NCBI GenBank assembly: GCA_016212735.1
Contig: JACRDZ010000180.1
Span: forward strand, 1 to 7,554
DNA from: Candidatus Firestoneibacteriota bacterium
Lineage (GTDB): Bacteria; JACRDZ01
DNA length: 7,554 nucleotides
Direction of reading: 5' to 3'
The position numbers and the translations under genes are program-made. The stretch's first letter is position 1. Each line of letters begins with the position of its first letter. The notes under the pieces are model-generated. The model made no database searches and had not been told where the DNA came from. It saw only the letters and a list, made by a program, of their open reading frames with translations. This document shows, piece by piece, positions 1-5,900 of the stretch.

Positions 1-2
1 AA

Positions 3-94
3 TTCATCCTTCATACTTCTGCCTTCTGCCTTGAGAAATGACCGTTCGCGGGATATAAAATAAAGGCAGAAGGATGAAGGCAGAAGGCAGAAGG
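3..94. repeat. Heptad-repeat inverted arms of unit 1
   Basis: The left arm reads as the seven-base words TTCATCC, TTCATAC, TTCTGCC, TTCTGCC (3-30). The right arm reads GGCAGAA, GGATGAA, GGCAGAA, GGCAGAA, GG (65-94). The segment CTTCTGCCTTCTGCCTT (16-32) is the perfect 17-base reverse complement of 77-93 with 44 bases between, so the transcript or a single strand could form a strong stem. Because both arms are periodic, pairing is possible in several registers. The same structure recurs in unit 2 at 191-282. Confidence 0.9.
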
Positions 95-126
95 AAAAAA
101 TAAAACCAAAAAAGAAATTTAATTTA

Positions 127-151
127 TCTCACTGCACGTGCCAGCATGAGA
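127..151 (+). repeat. Small hairpin in unit 1 with GCACGTGC core
   Basis: TCTCACTG (127-134) can pair with CAG (142-144) and TGAGA (147-151), leaving a two-base CA bulge and a seven-base loop. The palindrome GCACGTGC (134-141) sits at the centre. The hairpin recurs unchanged in unit 2 at 316-340 but is absent from the gene-carrying unit. Its function is unknown. Confidence 0.6.
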
Positions 152-188
152 GCTGAAAACAAGAAAAAATAAAACTAAAAAGAAATTT

Positions 189-377
189 AATTCATCCTTC
201 ATACTTCTGCCTTCTGCCTTGAGAAATGACCGTTCGCGGGATATAAAATAAAGGCAGAAGGATGAAGGCAGAAGGCAGAAGGAAAAAATAAAACCAAAAA
301 AAGAAATTTAATTCATCTCACTGCACGTGCCAGCATGAGAGCTGAAAACAAGAAAAAATAAAACTAAAAAGAAATTT
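189..377. repeat. Tandem repeat unit 2 (short, gene-less form)
   Basis: This is a near-perfect copy of the preceding unit. The differences are one extra A in the A-run after the right arm and a T-to-C change before the hairpin (AATTTATC becomes AATTCATC). The near identity indicates a recent tandem duplication or active homogenisation. Its heptad arms are at 191-218 and 253-282. Confidence 0.95.
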
Positions 378-428
378 AATTCATCCTTCATACTTCTGCC
401 TTCTGCCTTGAGAAATGACCGTTCGCGG
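378..428 (+). repeat. Third copy of the unit's left arm, leading into the four-helix-bundle gene
   Basis: The first 51 bases repeat the start of the two upstream units exactly, through GACCGTTCGCGG. The sequence then departs: the short units continue GATATAAAATAAAGG, while this copy continues AAAGGGA and into the coding sequence. It therefore forms the left arm of a longer, gene-carrying unit whose right arm lies at 783-853. Confidence 0.9.
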
Positions 429-435
429 AAAGGGA
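429..435 (+). promoter_or_regulatory. Ribosome binding site of the four-helix-bundle gene
   Basis: AAAGGGA lies eight bases before ATG 444 and supports that start over the in-frame TTG at 408, which would add twelve residues encoded by repeat sequence. The same word at the same distance precedes the downstream reverse-transcriptase start. Confidence 0.65.
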
Positions 436-443
436 CACGAAAA

Positions 444-833
444 ATGGAAAACTTAAAAATAAGAACAAAAAAATATGCTTTAAGAATAATAAAATTGTTT
501 ATATCATTACCAAAAACACCAGAAGCACAAATTATTGGGAAACAAATTTTACGTTCAGGAACATCAGTTGGCGCAAATTATAGTGAAAGTTATAGAGCAA
601 GATCAGATAACGAATTTGTTGCTAAAATAAATATTGCTTTACAAGAATTGGAAGAAACATTATATTGGTTAGAATTAATTCTCGAAGGTAAAATATCAGA
701 TTCTACCGAAGAAATAAAATTTTTGCAGAAAGAGACAGATGAGCTAATAGCAATTTTCGTGACCATAATAAACAAAATAAATAAAGGCAGAAGGATGAAA
801 GTACAAGGCAGAAGGATGAAGGATGAAGGATGA
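444..833 (+). CDS. Four-helix-bundle protein, S23 ribosomal / 23S rRNA intervening-sequence protein family
   Basis: The 129-residue product carries the family hallmark around residues 33-81: GKQILRSGTSVGANYSESYRA followed by an acidic and aromatic stretch with ELEETLYWLELI. It is predicted to be all-helical and soluble, with no signal peptide. Members occur inside intervening sequences of some 23S rRNA genes and, more often, as stand-alone genes of unknown role. The fold is shared with the accessory protein Avd of diversity-generating retroelements, but I see no Avd-specific signature. ATG 444 was chosen because of the well-placed AAAGGGA. The family core ends near residue 113; residues 114-129 (GRRMKVQGRRMKDEG) are translated from the GGCAGAA/GGATGAA satellite, which also supplies the TGA stop. 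The gene lies between arms that also bound the two gene-less units upstream. Family assignment is firm; the biological role is unknown. Confidence 0.9.
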   Translation: MENLKIRTKKYALRIIKLFISLPKTPEAQIIGKQILRSGTSVGANYSESYRARSDNEFVAKINIALQELEETLYWLELILEGKISDSTEEIKFLQKETDELIAIFVTIINKINKGRRMKVQGRRMKDEG

Positions 834-853
834 AGGAAAAAATTAAAACCAAA
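783..853 (+). repeat. Right arm of the gene-carrying unit (heptad satellite plus A-rich tract)
   Basis: Seven-base words run in unbroken register from 786 to 834: GGCAGAA, GGATGAA, AGTACAA (degenerate), GGCAGAA, then GGATGAA three times. After GG comes an A-rich tract (837-853) that matches 95-110 of unit 1 with one inserted T, ending in TAAAACCAAA. The first 51 bases of this arm (through 833) are inside the four-helix-bundle coding sequence. Similarity to the short units stops at about 853. Confidence 0.85.
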
Positions 854-876
854 TATTTTGAAGGTTTACATTTTTG

Positions 877-904
877 TTCTGCCTTCTGCCTTCATCCCTC
901 TGCC
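877..904 (-). repeat. Further heptad arm in front of the reverse-transcriptase fragment
   Basis: The words TTCTGCC, TTCTGCC, TTCATCC, CTCTGCC are the reverse complement of the right arm of the short units (65-92) except for one base. The arm can also pair with the satellite at 786-834 across a short gap, giving a potential stem-loop between the two genes that might hinder or end transcription. It probably marks the left edge of another repeat-bounded element. Confidence 0.8.
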
Positions 905-911
905 TTCTAAG

Positions 912-918
912 AAAGGGA
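912..918 (+). promoter_or_regulatory. Ribosome binding site of the reverse-transcriptase fragment
   Basis: AAAGGGA (within AGAAAGGGAG) is eight bases before ATG 927. This supports 927 over the upstream in-frame ATG 858, whose extra 23 residues would be encoded largely by the heptad arm and have no good binding site. Word and spacing match the leader of the four-helix-bundle gene. Confidence 0.65.
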
Positions 919-926
919 GTTTGAAA

Positions 927-1529
927 ATGTCAGAAGACCTTTACAGCCAATTATGTAATCAACAAAGTTTAATAAATGCATGGGAAAAGGTAAGAGAAAA
1001 AGGGTCTGCTGGCGGTATTGACAAAATTACTGTAGAAATATTTGAAAAAGACCTGGATAAAAATTTGAATGTTCTTTTGGAGCAACTCATAACCTGTCGT
1101 TATATTCCAGAACCGTATCATGAAATAAAAATTCCCAAGGATGAGAATGAATTCAGGAGTTTGAGCCTTCCGACAATTAAAGATAAAATTGTTCAGCAAG
1201 CAGTGAAGGATATTATTGAGCCTATTCTTTGCAAAGATTTTTTAGATTGCAGTTATGCATATAGAGAAAATAAGGGACCAGTGAAAGCTATTAACAGGGT
1301 CATGCATTTGATAAATAATGAAAAAAGAGGCTGGGTAACTTTGTGCGATATTGACAAATATTTTGATAATGTTGACCATGATCTTCTTTTTTCTATGCTT
1401 GCTGAAAAAATAAATGATGAAAAATTGCTTTTTTTAATTCACCTGTGGATTAAGATGGGGAAAGTAGATTCAAAGATGATATGGAAAGATACTTCGATTA
1501 CTGTATTCTCTTATATTTTTAATTCGTAA
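927..1529 (+). pseudogene. Truncated reverse transcriptase, group II intron-like or CRISPR-associated type (N-terminal part only)
   Basis: The 200-residue reading frame carries the early reverse-transcriptase blocks: GSAGGID (26-32), RSLSLPTIKDKIVQQAV (77-93), CSYAYR (108-113) and DIDKYFDNVDH (141-151) with the first catalytic aspartate, D141. Similarity ends around residues 188-190, just before the expected GIPQG block. The YxDD motif, thumb and any maturase, endonuclease or Cas1 partner are absent, so the product cannot polymerise DNA. The last residues are read from DNA antisense to the 3' end of the M48 gene, which it overlaps by 60 bp. The N-terminal blocks resemble group II-like enzymes, including those linked to type III CRISPR systems; which subgroup is undecided. 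The start and ribosome site look intact, so a short protein may still be made. Confidence 0.85.
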
Positions 1530-2732
1530 AAGAATAGGTGGATGCGAATAATGTAAAAAAACGTAAAATGGGTGAGGTGTAAGATTTGACATATTGGAAA
1601 TAGCTAATTTTTTTAATGATTTTATAAGTGATTCAGGGTCTTTTGTTGTTTCAACAGCAAAATTGTCTGCTTCATATTCATGTTTTCTTGATAAAATCTG
1701 CATCAATAATGATAAAATAAATGAAATAGGTGAATAAAGTAATATAAAGACCATAAATCCGGCATAAATGGACATATTTTTAAAATAAAACGCATCAAAA
1801 ATTTCCTTCTTGCTTATGAAAAAAGACAATAAATAGAAAAACACTCCCATTTCTATAATACTTATAATCATATTTTTAATAATATGTTTTTTCTTATAAT
1901 GACCAATTTCATGAGCTAATATTGAAACTAATTCTAAAACAGAATGTTTTTCTATAAGCGTATCAAATAAAGCTATACGTTTATTTTTACCAAAGCCAGT
2001 AAAAAATGCGTTGGATTTAGTGGAACGCTTAGAGCCATCTATAACAAAAAGCCCTTGCAGAGGGAATTCAACAGAATGAGAATAATTCATAATTGCTGTT
2101 TTTAGCTCTCCTTCTTTAAGAGGAGTGAATTTATTAAAAATTGGCATGATCCAGGTTGGTGCAACAAATTGAAGAAAAATAATAAATATAGTTGCTGTTA
2201 AAAATCCATATAACCAGGCAAAAGAGCCTGCTAATTGAAAAAAACCCAATAGACCAGATAATATCGATCCACCTAAAAAAGATATTAATAAGAGCATTTT
2301 AATTTGATCAAATATAAATGTTTTAACGGTTGTTTTATTAAATCCGTATTTTTCTTCAATTACAAATGTAGAATATATATTGAATGGCATAAAAATAATA
2401 TGCTTTGTAATCATTAAAATACCAAAAAATAAAAGCCCATTTACAATTGGATGATAATTAGCTTTACGAATCCAGATATCAACCCAATTAAAACCTCCTG
2501 AAAGCCAGAAAACTAATAAAACAGCAATATCTGATGAAGATTCAATTAATTCAAATAATTCCCTGGTTTTTATATATTCTATTGAACGTTTATATTCATC
2601 TGAATTATAAATTCCTGTAAATTCTTCAGGTAAATCCAGTGATAGGGATTTTATATTAATCAATTGAGATATACTGTCCACAACAAAAATTCCTATAAGC
2701 GTAATTAATATAATAAAAAAATATATATTCAT
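1470..2732 (-). CDS. M48 family zinc metallopeptidase, Ste24/CAAX-protease type, integral membrane
   Basis: The 420-residue product has the length and layout of Ste24-type enzymes: an N-terminal half with several membrane segments (about 1-22, 66-80, 96-118, 145-165, 170-192), then the catalytic part with two further hydrophobic stretches (about 285-305 and 320-346). The zinc site is H274-EIG-H278 with E352 in SRKHEYEADNFA; E275 is the general base. Family landmarks STKSNAFFTGFGKNKRI (237-253) and HYSHPP (394-399) are present. Bacteria lack prenylated CAAX substrates, so a role in membrane-protein quality control is likelier. GGAGA lies six bases before the ATG. The last residues (about 412-420) and the stop appear to come from the adjoining reverse-transcriptase DNA, replacing a normally variable tail, so function is probably kept. 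It is a single gene, divergent from the downstream lipoprotein gene. Confidence 0.93.
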   Translation of the reverse strand: MNIYFFIILITLIGIFVVDSISQLINIKSLSLDLPEEFTGIYNSDEYKRSIEYIKTRELFELIESSSDIAVLLVFWLSGGFNWVDIWIRKANYHPIVNGLLFFGILMITKHIIFMPFNIYSTFVIEEKYGFNKTTVKTFIFDQIKMLLLISFLGGSILSGLLGFFQLAGSFAWLYGFLTATIFIIFLQFVAPTWIMPIFNKFTPLKEGELKTAIMNYSHSVEFPLQGLFVIDGSKRSTKSNAFFTGFGKNKRIALFDTLIEKHSVLELVSILAHEIGHYKKKHIIKNMIISIIEMGVFFYLLSFFISKKEIFDAFYFKNMSIYAGFMVFILLYSPISFILSLLMQILSRKHEYEADNFAVETTKDPESLIKSLKKLAISNMSNLTPHPFYVFLHYSHPPILLRIKNIREYSNRSIFPYHL

Positions 2733-2924
2733 TAATTTTCTCCATGTTAATAGTTAGCTTAACTATTATCTTGCTTATTATTGAATAATGCAATCTAAAA
2801 TTATATATATATCATTCGATTTCTCTTGAAAAGCATTATAATTCATAGTAGAGTTAAAACTCCTGTTGATGTATCTTTAAAATAATTATTTGTTTTTATA
2901 TGCTGTATGACTTAATATTTAAAT
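2733..2924. other. Divergent intergenic region between M48 peptidase and lipoprotein genes
   Basis: This very AT-rich region must hold the start signals of both divergent genes. It contains a TTATATATATAT run (2801-2812), TATAAT-like words readable on both strands around 2835-2843, and small dyads at 2748-2768 and 2851-2862 (GAGTT AA AACTC). No -35 box with proper spacing stands out for either gene, so I do not call promoters. The lipoprotein start has no recognisable Shine-Dalgarno sequence: the bases before ATG 2925 are only A and T. Confidence 0.5.
2748..2768. promoter_or_regulatory. Perfect 9-bp dyad upstream of the M48 peptidase gene, possible operator or leader hairpin
   Basis: TAATAGTTA, then GCT, then TAACTATTA is a perfect inverted repeat, five bases upstream of the peptidase's GGAGA ribosome site on the minus strand. 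It could bind a dimeric repressor or fold in the leader RNA near the ribosome site. In such AT-rich DNA a chance dyad is possible. Confidence 0.35.
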
Positions 2925-5900
2925 ATGAAAAAAAACATAAAATACAATAAATGTTATATTAGAATTTTATTATATTATACTTTATTGCTGTTATTCTTTT
3001 TATCTGTTTCATGCGGTGGAGGCAGCAGTAAAAAGAAAAAACAGCAGTCTGACACAATATCCCCAAAGGTTAAATCAGTTTATCCTGAAAATGGATCACA
3101 AAATATATCAACAAATGCGATTATAACAGCTTTATTTTCAGAACCTATAGATAAAACATCAATTACATTATCGTCATTTTATTTAAGCAGAGATATAGAT
3201 GGAATTATTACATGCAATGATACTACTATAGCATTCAGACCTTCAAAAGATCTTTCACCTGATACATTGTATACAGCAACTATAACAGAAGATGTAAAAG
3301 ACATTTCAGGGAACAAGCTTGAAACTACTTATGTCTGGTCATTTGCTACAGGTTCTATCCCTGATACAATTTCACCAGAAATTATTGAAATTAATCCTCT
3401 CAATAGATCAACATCTATCCCGATAAATACCTGTATAACAGTTACATTTTCTGAACCAATAGATGTTTCAACTATTACAGATACTACATTTATTGTAATT
3501 AAATCATTTGATACAGATAAATTTGAATCAACATCAACAATCAGCGGCGCACTTTCTTATAATGGTACAACTGCAACATTTACACCAGCTGAAAATCTTG
3601 ATATAAACACAGAATATACTGTCAATATATTGTCATATATAAAAGATATTTATGGTAATCCACTTGGAAAAGATTTTATTTGGACATTTACAACAGGTTC
3701 CTCTTCAGATATAACACCACCTGAAGTTATTGATATAAATCCATGGAACGAAGCAAAAGATGTACCATTAAATACTAAGATTACAGTAACATTTTCTGAA
3801 ATTATTAATATATCAACATTGAATTCATCCACTTTTTATCTGAATGGAAATATTAAAGCGGAAATTAAATATACAGGAAAAACAGCTGTATTATATCCTC
3901 AAACAGAATTATCTTTAAATACGACTTATATCGTAACAATAACAGATAAAGTAAAAGACCTTGCAGGGAATACTATTAAAAACAATTACACATGGCAATT
4001 TACTACTGGAACGATTAATGATTATACTCCGCCAAAAATAACAAATATAACTCCTATGAATAATGCAGAAGATGTACCTATTAATACAAAAATAACTGTT
4101 ACATTTTCTGAACCTATTGATGCAACTACAATAAATCAAGCAACGCTTTATTCAGAAGATATAAACGGCACAGTTACATATAATGGTACAGTTGCAACTT
4201 TTACTCCTTCAGAAGACCTTTCTTATAATCGTATATATAAAATCATTATTAATAAAAACATAAAAGATATAGCAGGTAACAAACTGGAATCAGATTATGT
4301 ATGGTCATTTAAAACCGGGGATATACCTGATACCACTTCTCCAAAAATTATTGAAGTAAATCCCAAAAATGGATCTGAAAATATTCAACTTAACACCAGT
4401 ATTACAGCCGCATTTTCTGAACCTATAGATATATCAGCAATAAATTCATCAACATTTTATATAAGCGGTGGTATTACAGGAAAAATAACATACAGCGGAA
4501 TAACACTGGCATTTATACCATCAACAAATCTTTCCAGCGATACTGTCTATTCATTAATAATTACAAAAGATGTAAAAGATCTTGCAGGCAACGCACTTGA
4601 ATCGGATTATATATGGTCATTTAAAACCGGTTCTATAACAGACATAACTCTGCCTGAGATAATAGAAGTTAATCCCTTAAATGGAGCAAACAATATACCG
4701 ATAAACAGCAATATAACTGTCACATTTTCTGAACCAATAAATGCTCTTTCAATAACAACCTCAACATTTTATATTACCCTTAGTGAAAATATATCAGGGA
4801 CAGTTGAATATAATGGTATAGCGGCAATATTCAAACCATTATCAAATCTATCACCTAATACGACTTATACAGCAGTAATAACTAACAGCATAAAAGACCT
4901 CTCAGGAAATAAACTTAAATCTGATTTTTCGTGGTCATTTACAACAGGTTCAATTCCTGATTTAACTCCGCCTGTTATAACAGATATTAGTCCTTTAAAT
5001 AATGCGGTAAATGTTAAATGTGATGCAAATATAACTGCTGTTTTTTCAGAACCGATTGATGCAACAACTATATCAATAGCAGCATTTTATATAAACAACG
5101 GATTAACTGGTGAAGTTTCTGCCGCTGGTAATAATACAATATCATTTAAACCATTTACAGAACTTTCGTCAAATACGATTTATACAGCAACAATAACAGA
5201 TAAAATAAAAGATCTTGCAGGAAATAAGCTTGAAAAAAGCTATATCTGGTCGTTTACAACAGAAATGATTTCCTGGACATCGATTTCTGCAGGGAAATAT
5301 CATAATGCTGCAATAAAAAGTAATGGAACTCTTTGGACATGGGGATATAATGAATATGGACAGATTGGAAATGGAAAAACAGAAAATAAAAATATTCCTG
5401 TTAAAATAGGTACAGAAAAAAACTGGATGCTCGTTGCATGCGGAGGATTCCATACTGCTGCAATAAAGACTGACGGTACACTCTGGTTATGGGGAAATAA
5501 TAAATACGGTCAGATTGGAAATGGAAAAACAGAAAATATCAATGCTCCTGTTCAAATAGGAACAGAAAAAAACTGGATACAGGTTGCATGCGGAGAATAT
5601 CATACTGCTGCATTAAAGTCCGATGGAACTTTATGGGCATGGGGGTACAATAAATATGGACAGATTGGTGACAGGACAAATGAAAATAGACTAATTCCTT
5701 ATCTTATAGGTAAAGATAAAGATTGGATAAAAGTAACATGCGGGGCATATCATGTAGTTGCTTTAAAATCCAATGGGACATTATGGGCATGGGGGAATTA
5801 TCTAAACGATCAATCAGAGGGGCATAATGATCCTGTAAAAATAAGCAGTGATAATGATTGGGAAGATATCTCTGCTGGCGGATATCACACACTTGCAATA

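Larger units (their letters stand above)
1..188. repeat. Tandem repeat unit 1 (short, gene-less form)
   Basis: This unit of about 188 bp is repeated immediately downstream with only one substitution and one extra A in an A-run. It has a left heptad arm (3-30), a conserved linker ending in GACCGTTCGCGG (40-51), a short AT-rich joint (52-64), a right heptad arm (65-94), an A-rich tract, a small hairpin (127-151) and a second A-rich tract. The motif AAAGAAATTTAATT with ATC nearby occurs after both the arm pair and the hairpin, so the unit itself is made of two sub-modules with the same trailing sequence. It carries no credible gene. The window begins at the unit boundary, so more copies may lie upstream. 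Confidence 0.95.

Noticed and set aside
1..428. CRISPR array
   Set aside because: The repeat period is about 188 bp, the whole unit is conserved including what would be spacers, and there are no short repeats with unique spacers.
408..443. Upstream TTG start of the four-helix-bundle gene
   Set aside because: The extra twelve residues come from the repeat's left arm linker, there is no ribosome site before TTG 408, and ATG 444 has AAAGGGA at good spacing.
414..458. Tiny leader peptide starting MTVRG in each unit
   Set aside because: ATGACCGTTCGCGG gives only 6 codons in the short units and 13 before the gene, has no ribosome site, and overlaps the real start; nothing supports translation.
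858..926. Longer start for the reverse-transcriptase fragment at 858
   Set aside because: The added residues are mostly encoded by the heptad arm and resemble no reverse transcriptase, while ATG 927 has a good ribosome site.
590..1199. Minus-strand open frames opposite the four-helix-bundle and reverse-transcriptase genes
   Set aside because: They are antisense to recognised protein families, have no ribosome sites, and their composition is explained by the opposite strand.
444..1529. Calling the region a diversity-generating retroelement
   Set aside because: No template/variable repeat pair or variable lectin-type target was noticed, the bundle protein matches the S23 family rather than specifically Avd, and the reverse transcriptase lacks the diagnostic catalytic blocks.
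2797..2905. Specific sigma-70 promoters for the divergent genes
   Set aside because: TATAAT-like words are frequent in this AT-rich stretch but none has a convincing -35 partner at 16-18 bases on either strand.
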